This document shows positions 1 through 7,665 of a DNA stretch of 15,806 bases, piece by piece. Source of the stretch: an uncultured Oscillospiraceae bacterium (GTDB taxonomy: Bacteria > Bacillota > Clostridia > UBA1212 > SIG427); assembly GCA_902465325.1 (NCBI GenBank), contig CABQMV010000035.1:1-15806 (forward strand), written 5' to 3'. The stretch's first letter is position 1; each line of letters starts with the position of its first letter. The notes beneath the pieces were generated by a model that saw only the letters and a program-made list of their open reading frames with translations, was not told the origin of the DNA and did not search any database. Made by a program: the position numbers and the translations under genes.

Positions 1-246
1 GGCATCGCCATGTCAGTAAAAAGAATTTGTGAGGCAATTGTAAAAAACGAAAAAAGTGTACTTCCCGTCTCCGGTATGATCCACAATCAGTACGGAATTG
101 ACGGCGTGGTATTAAGTATGCCGGCAGTGGTAGGACAGGAGGGCATTGAAACCCAGATTCCAATTTTGTTAAACGAAGAGGAGCAGGAGCAGCTTCAGTA
201 CTCTGCCAATCTGCTAAAGCAAATAGCAGAAAATTTAAAATTATAA
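1..246 (+). CDS. ldh: L-lactate dehydrogenase, C-terminal part (cut by window edge)
   Basis: The reading frame is open from base 1, so only the last 81 residues of an LDH/MDH-superfamily enzyme are present. What is visible is the terminal alpha/beta segment: the helix after the substrate loop (GIAMSVKRICEAIV), the LPVSG strand, the YGIDGVVLSMPAVVG core and a closing amphipathic helix with the E-x6-SANLLK pattern typical of LDH. The family reduces pyruvate to lactate with NADH in the cytoplasm, regenerating NAD+ in fermentation. The same segment is recognisable in the complete dehydrogenase at 13035-13982, so the window holds two paralogues. The catalytic Arg/His and the specificity residue lie outside the window, so lactate rather than malate specificity is inferred. 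The ATG at base 10 is internal, not the start. Confidence 0.85.
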   Translation, partial: GIAMSVKRICEAIVKNEKSVLPVSGMIHNQYGIDGVVLSMPAVVGQEGIETQIPILLNEEEQEQLQYSANLLKQIAENLKL

Positions 247-261
247 AAAATTGCGGCGGTG

Positions 262-270
262 TGGTAAAAT
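262..270 (+). promoter_or_regulatory. extended -10 promoter for the thioesterase gene
   Basis: TGGTAAAAT fits the extended -10 pattern TGnTAnAAT. Initiation about 7 bases downstream would leave a short leader with the ribosome binding site AAAGGAG at 281-287. No good -35 box is seen, so this is tentative; the gene could also be read through from ldh. Confidence 0.4.
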
Positions 271-295
271 AGTCTCAAAAAAAGGAGATGATACC

Positions 296-766
296 ATGGA
301 GAAAGCAAAAAAAATTTCAGAATCCCTGACGGAGCAGGTCCAGATCATTATGCCCGAACAGATAAACGGCTTTAATCGCCTGTTTGGAGGCAAGCTGGTA
401 GAGTGGATGGATGTGGTGGCCGCCGTAGTGGCAAGGCGCCATTCGGACTGTAATGTAACCACAGCGTCCATTGACAGGCTGCAGTTCAAGGCCCCGGCCT
501 ATGTGAACGATACTATGGTTCTTCAGGGACGCATTACTTATGTAGGAAATTCCTCTATGGAGGTCCGGGTAGATGCCTATACAGAGGCCCTGGGCGGACA
601 TATGCACCTGGTAAACACCGCTTACTTTATTATGGTTGCTCTGGACGAAAACGAGCATCCCGTAAGGGTCCCCCGGCTTATTTACGAAACAGAGCAGGAG
701 AAGCGGGAATATGAGGCGGGAGCAATGCGCCAGGAATACCGCCGCAGTACTACCGTTTCTGAATAA
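296..766 (+). CDS. acyl-CoA thioesterase, hotdog fold
   Basis: A 156-residue single hotdog domain of the acyl-CoA hydrolase (ACOT/YciA-like) family, which hydrolyses acyl-CoA to free fatty acid and CoA in the cytosol. The family pattern is clear: N-x-F-N-R-L-F-G-G-K-L at residues 24-34, WMD at 37-39 at the start of the central helix, T-T-A-S-I-D at 55-60, and the strand G-N-S-S-M-E-V-R-V at 84-92. The charged C-terminal tail (about 130-156) is variable in this family. The ATG at 296 is chosen because AAAGGAG lies 8 bases upstream; an in-frame TTG at 251 sits before the likely promoter and lacks such a site. It lies 49 bases after ldh. Its 3' end overlaps the convergent P-type ATPase gene by 17 bases. 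The acyl chain-length preference cannot be read from sequence. Confidence 0.85.
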   Translation: MEKAKKISESLTEQVQIIMPEQINGFNRLFGGKLVEWMDVVAAVVARRHSDCNVTTASIDRLQFKAPAYVNDTMVLQGRITYVGNSSMEVRVDAYTEALGGHMHLVNTAYFIMVALDENEHPVRVPRLIYETEQEKREYEAGAMRQEYRRSTTVSE

Positions 767-3122
767 ACCGGTTTACCAGTTTGAGGACCAACAGCATAAA
801 AGGCAGACATACGGCAATCAGACAGAGCAGCATGGCTGTCATTGTAAAATTTAAATGAGCAAGTCCGAAAAACCAGTCGAACGCAACGGCAGCTACAGCA
901 AAAACGCCCAACATCCCACAGAATAAGATCCGCCGAATCCAGTTGAAAGGAAGGCTGGTTTTAAACAAAACAGAAAACATATTAAATGCTGTAATCAACA
1001 CAGCCACAGTAGAAACCTGCTGTCCATTCAGCCCGAGAAGAGGTCCCAGACAAACTGTCAACAGTACGCCCAAAGCCACAGCCAGCCCTCCCGGCAGGGC
1101 CTTTTGTATAACTTTATATATAAACTTCCCTGAAACTCTTTCCCGATTTGGCCCCAGTGCCAGAACAAAGGAAGGAATTCCCACGCACAGCGCACTAATC
1201 AGCGTCAGCTGAATAGGCTGAAAGGGGTATTGCTTGGGCAGCAGCACAAAAACCAGGGCCAGAATAAAAGAAAAAATCGTTTTTACCAAAAACAGAGAAG
1301 CCGACCGCTGAATATTATTGATGGCCCGCCTTCCCTCTGCAACAATCTTGGGCATAGAGGCAAAGTTGGAATCCAGTAGTACCAATTGGGATACCTGCCG
1401 CGCTGCATCGCTGCCGCTGGCCATGGCTACACTGCAATCAGCCTCCTTTAACGCCGGTACATCATTTACGCCGTCTCCCGTCATGGCCACTGTGTGCCCC
1501 TCTTTCTTTAATGTCCTGATTAAAGACAATTTCTGTTCAGGGGTCACCCTTCCAAAAACAGTGTACTGCTTTGCCGCTTTTTCCAGCTCACACTCTGAAA
1601 GAGTCGATGCATCTATATAATTACCGGCATTCTCAAGTCCGGCATTTCCGGCAACACAGGCCACCGTTTCCGGGTTGTCCCCGGAAATGACCTTTAGTGT
1701 AACTCCCTGCTCCTTAAAAAACTGCAGGGTCTCATAGGCCTCCGGCCGGATCACATCACTAATAACAGCCAGTGCCAGCGGCTCAATCTCCTCTGGCAGC
1801 TCCCGGTCACAAAACGCACGTTCCGATCTGGCCAGCAGCAGTACCCGCCTCCCCATATCAGAATACTTTTTCACCGTAGCGGCTAGCACCTCATCCTGTA
1901 CAGACCGTTCTGTCAGATTATTAAAATAAACAAACTCCGCAGCCCCTAAAATAAAGCTGCCTCTCCCCTCAAAGGCCACGCCGCTCCACTTCTTTGCAGA
2001 ATTAAAAGGGATCTTCTGCAAAACCGTCCATTCCTCCAAAAGCGCCTGATCGCTAAAATGTTCCGCCAACGCAGTAAAGGTGGCGGAACGGTCCTCCATA
2101 GCCCGGGCTATTCTACAGAAGATTTCTGAAATCTCATGGGAAGTCAGCGTTTTATTTACCGGTAAAATTTCCTCCAGCTCCATCCGCCCTTCTGTAATGG
2201 TACCTGTTTTATCTAAACAGAGCACATCTACCCGGGCCAGCGTTTCAATACAGTACAGCTCCTGAACTAACGTCTTATGGCGGGCAAGCCGGATTACACT
2301 GACTGCCAGAACAACAGAAGAAAGCAGTACCAGCCCCTCCGGTATCATGCCAATCAATGCGGCAACCACCTTGACAATGGCCTGATTGTTATCGGTGGAC
2401 AGACGCACCACCTGGTTATAAAACAGCAAAAGCCCCATAGGAGCGATGGCAATGCTGATGATTTTTATAATAAATTTTAAACTGTTTAAAATCTCTGAAT
2501 TGGGCTTTTTGATATATTTTGCACTGTTGGCCAACCGTACGCTGTAGCTCTCCGCACCAACCTTCTCCATTCGAACAGTCACCTGTCCGCTCACCAGAAA
2601 AGCACCAGACAGCAGCCGCTCCCCTTTTTTTCTAAAAACGGGGTCGCTCTCTCCCGTTACCTGAGACTCATTGACCTCACATTCGCCCTCCAGGATAACC
2701 ATGTCCGCATAGACCTGGTCTCCCAGGGAAAGAATCCCGATATCGTCCTGTACCACCTGGAAAACGGGGCAGGTAACCAGCTTCCCCTCCCGGATAAGCC
2801 GTGCAGTAGGCGCTGAAATTAAAGACAGCTTGTCAATCGCCCTCTTTGCCCGTATTTCCTGTACAATTCCAACTCCCAGGTTGGTCAGAATGACAATCAT
2901 AAACAAGGCGTTTTTATAGGAGCCGGTAAACAGCACCAATCCCGCTAAAATCCCATTAATTAAATTAAAAAGGGTGCAGAGATTTGTAGCGATAATCTGC
3001 CCGATACTCTTTGTCGCAGCGCCGCCCTGATCGTTACTCAGCCCGCGGGCCTTCCGTTCCCCCACCTGACTCTGAGTCAGTCCACTGATTCCTTTCACAC
3101 CGTTTTTATCATCTGCTTCCAT
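750..3122 (-). CDS. cation-translocating P-type ATPase (CtpE-like)
   Basis: A 790-residue P-type ATPase that would couple ATP hydrolysis to cation transport across the membrane. All core motifs are present: TGES at 156-159 (actuator), PEGL at 261-264 in membrane helix 4, the phosphorylated Asp in DKTGT at 304-308, GDNPET at 481-486 and TGDGVND at 548-554 in the P domain. There are two membrane segments near residues 46-88, two near 215-280 and about six after residue 608. No N-terminal metal-binding domain and no CPC/SPC motif are seen, which argues against heavy-metal P1B pumps. The P-E-G-L-V-L-L helix and overall length resemble the CtpE-like group, reported in mycobacteria to move calcium. 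The ion here is inferred, not shown. Start ATG at 3122 follows GGGAG. It has its own promoter and ends inside the convergent thioesterase gene. Confidence 0.9.
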   Translation of the reverse strand: MEADDKNGVKGISGLTQSQVGERKARGLSNDQGGAATKSIGQIIATNLCTLFNLINGILAGLVLFTGSYKNALFMIVILTNLGVGIVQEIRAKRAIDKLSLISAPTARLIREGKLVTCPVFQVVQDDIGILSLGDQVYADMVILEGECEVNESQVTGESDPVFRKKGERLLSGAFLVSGQVTVRMEKVGAESYSVRLANSAKYIKKPNSEILNSLKFIIKIISIAIAPMGLLLFYNQVVRLSTDNNQAIVKVVAALIGMIPEGLVLLSSVVLAVSVIRLARHKTLVQELYCIETLARVDVLCLDKTGTITEGRMELEEILPVNKTLTSHEISEIFCRIARAMEDRSATFTALAEHFSDQALLEEWTVLQKIPFNSAKKWSGVAFEGRGSFILGAAEFVYFNNLTERSVQDEVLAATVKKYSDMGRRVLLLARSERAFCDRELPEEIEPLALAVISDVIRPEAYETLQFFKEQGVTLKVISGDNPETVACVAGNAGLENAGNYIDASTLSECELEKAAKQYTVFGRVTPEQKLSLIRTLKKEGHTVAMTGDGVNDVPALKEADCSVAMASGSDAARQVSQLVLLDSNFASMPKIVAEGRRAINNIQRSASLFLVKTIFSFILALVFVLLPKQYPFQPIQLTLISALCVGIPSFVLALGPNRERVSGKFIYKVIQKALPGGLAVALGVLLTVCLGPLLGLNGQQVSTVAVLITAFNMFSVLFKTSLPFNWIRRILFCGMLGVFAVAAVAFDWFFGLAHLNFTMTAMLLCLIAVCLPFMLLVLKLVNRFIQKR

Positions 3123-3182
3123 AAAATGTCTCCCAATATCCGACTCTATTTACGATTAAGGTAGAAATAATACTGTCTTTTT

Positions 3183-3212
3183 ATTATATCCCTAACAGGG
3201 AAAGAGCGTCAA
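3183..3212 (-). promoter_or_regulatory. promoter with operator-like palindrome, P-type ATPase gene
   Basis: On the minus strand TTGACG (3207-3212) and TATAAT (3183-3188) are separated by 18 bases. The spacer contains the perfect inverted repeat TCCCT-GTT-AGGGA (3189-3201) directly against the -10 box. The position suggests a repressor or metal-sensor site; the protein is unknown. The leader to the ATG is roughly 55 bases. Confidence 0.75.
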
Positions 3213-3254
3213 GCAGCTGAGCTGTACCCCTTTACTGTCTTTGCAGCAGGCCCT

Positions 3255-4418
3255 TTACATAATGGCATGTCCCATGATATACAGATAGAACATGAATAAA
3301 AACAGCCCCCCGTTTAAGGCAAGCAATACAGCCCGCCAAATTTTACTTCGGGCCAGCAGAGCCATGGGCAAAAACATCATAAAACAGCTGAGCATATAGC
3401 GACCGCCGCTGATTAGCCAGGTACTGAGATAAGAAGCCATGGTATAAGCGGCTATGTGAAGTAAATAGGAAGTCCGCACTTTATACCGAATACCTGCAAG
3501 CACCAGCAAAAATGCTGTAAAGAACAGAAGGACCTGCGGTATATAGATAATATACGCCAAGCCGGGATTCTCCCCGGCCATTTCCATATGCTGCTGCAGA
3601 TTATCTACAAAAAAGCCTGCTTCCTGATACCAGGGCGGCGCTTTTTGAAATTCTAAAAACTGAAAACAGTTGCCGAATAGATGCCGGTTTATCCCTAAAT
3701 ATATCCCGTATCCGGCAGGGATCAGTAAAAGATACAGCCCCCCAGGCCAAAAGCTGCGAAAAAAAGCTTTCCACTTTATCTTTAAGCAGGAGCCATCCGC
3801 CGTCTTGTATTGCTCTCTGGCGTACAGCAAATACTCATAGGCCGCCACCCCAAACAAAATTACCCCCTGTGTCCTGCATAAAGCGCCTAATAATCCGGCA
3901 ATTCCGCAGATCAGCCATTTTTTCTGTCTGGCATAATATATGCACATCAGACAAAGCAGCAAAAACAACGACTCTGTATAACAAAAACTCATGAAAAAGG
4001 AAAAGGGGTACAGCAGAAAAAAGGCAACGGTATCTCTGGCCACAGAGTGGGGATAGTCCAGTCTCACCAGCTTATAAAAATAACAGGTCCCTATTACTGC
4101 GGAAAGGTTAGACACAAGAAGTCCTGCAATAAAATAGTCTCCCACCACATACTGCAGCAGCCGGATAAAAAAAGGAAACAAAGGATAAAATACCACTAAA
4201 TTTTCGTACGCATCTCCAACACTATAGCCGTTTTCCGCAATTCTAAGATAATGGGGCACATCTCCGGCCTGCATCAGCCATTCCTTAAACAGACCCAGTG
4301 TTCCGTCAGGCTCCCTGAGCAAATAAAAAAGATAGCCGATCAGCAATACTGCTGCGCGGGATAAAAGTACCGCGAGTGCCACTCGCACAAGCTGACGGTC
4401 CCAAAATTTCTGTTTCAC
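3255..4418 (-). CDS. PIG-V/GT76-like membrane glycosyltransferase
   Basis: A 387-residue integral membrane protein with about 8-10 hydrophobic segments. It matches bacterial members of the PIG-V (mannosyltransferase 2) family, GT-C fold enzymes using polyprenyl-phosphate sugars and acting on the outer face of the membrane. Diagnostic segments are AGDVPHYLRIAENGY at 51-65 (the WD-x2-HY-like acidic loop after helix 1, with D53, H56, Y57), VVFYPLFPFFIRLL at 75-88, CYTESLFLLL at 146-155 and a late GGRYMLS loop. The sugar and acceptor are unknown. The start is GTG at 4418. Its ribosome site TAAGGAGG (4427-4434) includes the stop codon of the upstream membrane protein gene, which indicates translational coupling. 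It is the last gene of the LUD-membrane-PIG-V operon. No clear terminator follows. Confidence 0.8.
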   Translation of the reverse strand: MKQKFWDRQLVRVALAVLLSRAAVLLIGYLFYLLREPDGTLGLFKEWLMQAGDVPHYLRIAENGYSVGDAYENLVVFYPLFPFFIRLLQYVVGDYFIAGLLVSNLSAVIGTCYFYKLVRLDYPHSVARDTVAFFLLYPFSFFMSFCYTESLFLLLCLMCIYYARQKKWLICGIAGLLGALCRTQGVILFGVAAYEYLLYAREQYKTADGSCLKIKWKAFFRSFWPGGLYLLLIPAGYGIYLGINRHLFGNCFQFLEFQKAPPWYQEAGFFVDNLQQHMEMAGENPGLAYIIYIPQVLLFFTAFLLVLAGIRYKVRTSYLLHIAAYTMASYLSTWLISGGRYMLSCFMMFLPMALLARSKIWRAVLLALNGGLFLFMFYLYIMGHAIM

Positions 4419-4431
4419 GTTCCAAGCCTCC

Positions 4432-5151
4432 TTATGTCGCCATTAGAATACACAGGGACAGGATCGGCAGCATTCCGCAAATCATTGCCAAAACCCCAGT
4501 CAAAAAAGAAAACTTTTTTTCGGACACCCGGGAAAGCCATGGAATCAGCAGGGTATAGCCCAATGCAAGCCCCTCTCCCCAGTCTATCCCATGAAAGGGA
4601 AAGTGTACGCCTATAAAAACAGCTCCGCAGACGGCAGCAAGCCAATATTTTTTCCTTCCTATTCCCCAATAGCCTGCTGACAGCAGAAAGCAAAGCAGGC
4701 TGCACGGATTCGGCAGCACAAAAAATACCGCCGCAGGATTTAGACAGTACAGAAGACACCAGCGTTCTCCCCCCTGTCTCCAGGCCAATGCACTCCCGCC
4801 TATATAAAACAGCAAAGAGAAAAAACACAGCAGCAGAGTACCAGGATCAAAAAGAGATGGGTCTACCGGCAGCAAAGTATAGAACCCATTTTTTGAAATC
4901 TGCAGCAGAGAATTCCGATAAAAAGAGGAGGCAATGCAATATAAAGCAAACAAAGCAATCCCTACTGCCGCAGGCAGCAGATAAGGCAGCAGCCTTCCTG
5001 AAGAACATGCTTTTCCCCGGCCGAACAGGCGGTCCAAATGTCCGTCATGTCCTAAAAAGACCTGACAAAAGGCAATATACAAAAGGAGCGCCATGGAAGA
5101 AAATGCCAGCAAAGCAGCCGCATAGCTTATAAAAACAATCAGCATCCTCAA
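4432..5151 (-). CDS. multi-pass membrane protein of unknown function
   Basis: I do not recognise this family. The 239-residue product is mostly hydrophobic with about 6-7 likely membrane helices (near residues 5-30, 55-77, 100-122, 130-150, 152-180, 188-206 and 215-237). A basic loop lies at 38-52 (HLDRLFGRGKACSSGR). It sits between a LUD-domain gene and a PIG-V-type glycosyltransferase gene. In other genomes PIG-V enzymes often have membrane partners, so a helper role is possible but is only inference. The start is uncertain. TTG at 5151 overlaps the upstream TGA stop by four bases (TTGA), while an ATG at 5145 is two codons in. The stop codon forms part of the next gene's ribosome site. A second long frame on the same strand (4415-4828) is a shadow. 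Confidence 0.75.
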   Translation of the reverse strand: MRMLIVFISYAAALLAFSSMALLLYIAFCQVFLGHDGHLDRLFGRGKACSSGRLLPYLLPAAVGIALFALYCIASSFYRNSLLQISKNGFYTLLPVDPSLFDPGTLLLCFFSLLFYIGGSALAWRQGGERWCLLYCLNPAAVFFVLPNPCSLLCFLLSAGYWGIGRKKYWLAAVCGAVFIGVHFPFHGIDWGEGLALGYTLLIPWLSRVSEKKFSFLTGVLAMICGMLPILSLCILMAT

Positions 5152-5792
5152 TACCCCAGGTCTTCGTTAACCAGAATGACCTTTATACGCCCTTTTACTC
5201 TTTGCTGAGCGGAAACCACATAATTACAGCAAACACGGTCTCTGCTGCTGCAGCCGGCCCCCATAGGCGCACCTGGCTTCGCAATACAGCGTCCCTGTGT
5301 TTTACAATATGTGTCGCAGTTTAAACGCTTTGCATTTTTTGGCGCAGCAACAGACCGAACCCGTTCAACAGCCTGATCCAGCGTATCTACAATTTTGTTT
5401 CGTCCCACTACAAAAATAACTTCCTTTGGCCCGTACAAAATGGAGGCAACCCGATTGCTGTTGCCGTCTACATTATACAAAACGCCATCCATTGTCACTG
5501 CGTTCGCACTGGTTATATAGACATCCGCACCAAAAGTCTTTCTATATATTTCCTCTACCTGCTCCCGGCTGAGGCCCGGAACATTTCGGTCCAAATAATT
5601 GTATTTTCCCTGTTTTAAAAGTTCAATGATGCCGCACTGACTTAATGTTACAGACCCTCCATGGGTCACCGTCCCGCCCTCCGGCAAAAGGCACTCGACC
5701 TTGTGCAGCGCCTCCTTTTTATCCTCTGCGTAAAATGCTTCTATATTGTTTTTTTCTAATGTACGCATCAGTGTACTCAATTTCTGATCCAT
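5148..5792 (-). CDS. LUD-domain (LutC/YkgG-like) lactate utilisation family protein
   Basis: A 214-residue protein of the LUD (former DUF162) family, related to LutC and part of LutB. In Bacillus the LutABC iron-sulfur complex oxidises lactate. Recognisable parts are GGTVTHGGSVTLSQCGI (39-55), the acidic AEDKKEALHKV region (22-32), G-A-D-V-Y-I-T-S-A-N-A-V-T (88-100) and the LYGPKEVIFVVGRNK strand (119-133). The C terminus has an uneven Cys cluster (C159, C163, C169, C181, C188, C189) that could bind a metal or cluster. No lutA or lutB partner is adjacent, so this belongs to the stand-alone clostridial type whose exact role is unsettled. ATG at 5792 follows AAGGAG. It is the first gene of a three-gene operon with its own promoter. 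Confidence 0.85.
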   Translation of the reverse strand: MDQKLSTLMRTLEKNNIEAFYAEDKKEALHKVECLLPEGGTVTHGGSVTLSQCGIIELLKQGKYNYLDRNVPGLSREQVEEIYRKTFGADVYITSANAVTMDGVLYNVDGNSNRVASILYGPKEVIFVVGRNKIVDTLDQAVERVRSVAAPKNAKRLNCDTYCKTQGRCIAKPGAPMGAGCSSRDRVCCNYVVSAQQRVKGRIKVILVNEDLGY

Positions 5793-5815
5793 AATACCTG
5801 ACTCCTTTTTTTAAT

Positions 5816-5824
5816 ATTATATCA
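5816..5824 (-). promoter_or_regulatory. extended -10 promoter of the LUD operon
   Basis: On the minus strand TGATATAAT is a perfect extended -10 element about 24 bases upstream of the ATG at 5792. The -35 region is weak, as is usual with extended -10 promoters. Confidence 0.65.
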
Positions 5825-5889
5825 CAATTCCCGCTGTCTTTGTACGGACCTGCCGAACACTGCGCCTAGTATGAGATCCCCTGCATTTA

Positions 5890-5898
5890 TGCTATAAT
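5890..5898 (+). promoter_or_regulatory. cysQ: extended -10 promoter of cysQ
   Basis: TGCTATAAT is a perfect extended -10 element 29 bases before the TTG start at 5928. It is divergent from the LUD operon promoter, with the two -10 boxes about 70 bases apart. Confidence 0.65.
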
Positions 5899-5927
5899 AG
5901 ATTATATAGAAAGGAGGTTGCCTTACC

Positions 5928-6797
5928 TTGGATCAAAAAGAAGCAGCGGCGCTTATGACAGTCATTACACAGGCCTTCTACCAGGCCAGCCAGTATATTA
6001 TGAAGATATACCGGGAGGAGTTCTCTGTTGAATATAAAGAAGATTCCTCTCCCGTTACAGAGGCAGATAAGGGCGCTAATAAAATTATTTTGGACATTCT
6101 GCACACCGCTTATCCGCATTTTGCTACCCTGGCTGAAGAAAGCTACGGATACGACCGCCGCAACGCGGCGCGGCTAAGCAATCCCTGGTGCTTCATTGTA
6201 GACCCTTTAGACGGAACGAAGGAGTTTGTCGCCCACGTAGAGCAATTCAGTATTTGTATTGCATTGGCCCATTTTCATCAAATTGAAGCCGGAGCTGTAT
6301 TTTCCCCCGCAGACAATGTTATGTTTTACGCGGCCAGAGGCTTAGGCGCCTACAAGACACAAACGGACGGCCAGACAGTGCCGGACTTTTACCAATCCCG
6401 GGACAGAATTCATGTAAGCCAAAGAAGGGATAATTTGGTGGCCATGGTCAGCCGAAGCCATATTGACAAAAAAACTGCCTGGCTTTTAGAAAAAGGAAAA
6501 CGGGAAGGAAAAATCTCCCGTGTAATATCCGCCGGCAGCGCCCTAAAGGGCTGTGCAATTGCCGCAGGGGAAGCAGACCTCTATTACCGTATGGGGGGTA
6601 CAATGGAATGGGATACTGCGGCCAACCAGGTAATTGTAGAAGAGGCCGGCGGCATTATGCGCCAGTTAGATTCCGGCCGCAGCAAATTTACCTATAACAG
6701 ACAAAATTCCCTGAACGCAAACGGCTTCTATATTTTGAACTGCCCGGAAAACGACCTGGTAGATTCGGATTTTATTATACAGTCTGAAGCGGAATAG
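5928..6797 (+). CDS. cysQ: 3'(2'),5'-bisphosphate nucleotidase CysQ
   Basis: A 289-residue member of the Mg-dependent inositol monophosphatase superfamily. The metal-site motifs are in order: D47 in TEADKGAN, E70-E71 in LAEES, DPLDGTKEF at 92-100 and WDTAA at 228-232. The KEF ending of the second motif is characteristic of CysQ rather than of inositol monophosphatases. CysQ dephosphorylates adenosine 3',5'-bisphosphate (pAp), a by-product of sulfate assimilation and of acyl-carrier-protein loading. The start is TTG at 5928, chosen because AAGGAGG (5911-5917) lies 10 bases upstream; the next ATG at 5955 is badly spaced from it. No sulfate-assimilation genes are nearby, so lipid or ACP metabolism may be the pAp source (inference). 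The 3' end overlaps convergent psd by 23 bases. Confidence 0.9.
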   Translation: MDQKEAAALMTVITQAFYQASQYIMKIYREEFSVEYKEDSSPVTEADKGANKIILDILHTAYPHFATLAEESYGYDRRNAARLSNPWCFIVDPLDGTKEFVAHVEQFSICIALAHFHQIEAGAVFSPADNVMFYAARGLGAYKTQTDGQTVPDFYQSRDRIHVSQRRDNLVAMVSRSHIDKKTAWLLEKGKREGKISRVISAGSALKGCAIAAGEADLYYRMGGTMEWDTAANQVIVEEAGGIMRQLDSGRSKFTYNRQNSLNANGFYILNCPENDLVDSDFIIQSEAE

Positions 6798-7665
6798 CCT
6801 TATTTTCTCCAATTTTTTCACCGCGGCGGACAAGACATTCCCGGCCCTGGAGGGACTGCTCAAGGATATCCGGCGCAAGCTGTACACAGTTTTCTTTTAT
6901 CAGCATAACAATAGTAGACGCGCCGTATTCAAAATAGCCTTTTTCCTGGCCTTTTGCAAAACGACCCGGACACGCAGCGGTCTGTACAATTTTTCCTATC
7001 AGCATAGCGCCTACCTCCACAAAAGCAATTTCGCCAAAGTGGTCTGTGTGCAAGATGGAGGTCTCTCTATAATTAGAAACGTGAACACGTCCAGATACAA
7101 AAAAGGTATTTACAGTATTATAATTTCCTTTGATTTTGGTAATATGCTGCCAGCTTCCGCTGTCCGGAAAACAAAACCTGTGGTAATCAGTAGGACAAAG
7201 CCGGAACACAAGACACAGACCGCTGCGAAAGGCCTCCGCCCGCTCTTTGTCCTGCAGAAGCTCTTCTATAGAATAGAGGCAGCCTTTCACGCCGATCACC
7301 TGATAATCACAGATTTTATGTACAAGCAGCCGGCTGTCCGCCGGAGAAATCAATGCCCCAGGTTCTGATGAACAGGGTCTGTCTAATTTTCTGGTAAAAA
7401 ACGCATTAAAGCTCTCATATGCGGTGGGCGGCAGGGAAAGCTCGGATGGCTCTATACCGTATTGCTCAATAAAATCCGGGATTTTTTTTGCTGACCACCT
7501 GGTCTTATAATAGGTTGCCGCTAATTTACTGACCCATTTCCGTTTTAATACAAGGCGGGCAAACAGCCTTCCCAATTTCGTCTCATAGGTAAAATGCATT
7601 GCCCGGGAACCAAATATTTTTTCTTGAATAATATCTCCGGTATCACGCTGATAAAGCTCAGCCAT
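6775..7665 (-). CDS. psd: phosphatidylserine decarboxylase proenzyme
   Basis: A 296-residue proenzyme that converts phosphatidylserine to phosphatidylethanolamine at the membrane. Family features: YESFNAFFTRKL at 83-94, ISPADSR at 106-112 with the charge-relay Asp D110, DYHRF at 160-164, and the self-cleavage site GAST at 248-251, where S250 should become the pyruvoyl group of the small alpha chain. Many bacterial enzymes have LGST or GGST; the GAST form is a mild variant. The second His of the usual HRxH loop is replaced by Cys165 (see findings). The ATG at 7665 overlaps the end of pssA by 8 bases, and GGAGG lies 8 bases upstream inside pssA, so the two are co-translated. It converges with cysQ. 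Confidence 0.9.
   Translation of the reverse strand: MAELYQRDTGDIIQEKIFGSRAMHFTYETKLGRLFARLVLKRKWVSKLAATYYKTRWSAKKIPDFIEQYGIEPSELSLPPTAYESFNAFFTRKLDRPCSSEPGALISPADSRLLVHKICDYQVIGVKGCLYSIEELLQDKERAEAFRSGLCLVFRLCPTDYHRFCFPDSGSWQHITKIKGNYNTVNTFFVSGRVHVSNYRETSILHTDHFGEIAFVEVGAMLIGKIVQTAACPGRFAKGQEKGYFEYGASTIVMLIKENCVQLAPDILEQSLQGRECLVRRGEKIGENKAIPLQTV

Noticed and set aside
4415..4828. Minus-strand open frame of 137 codons
   Set aside because: It overlaps the membrane protein gene on the same strand in another frame and has no ribosome site of its own.
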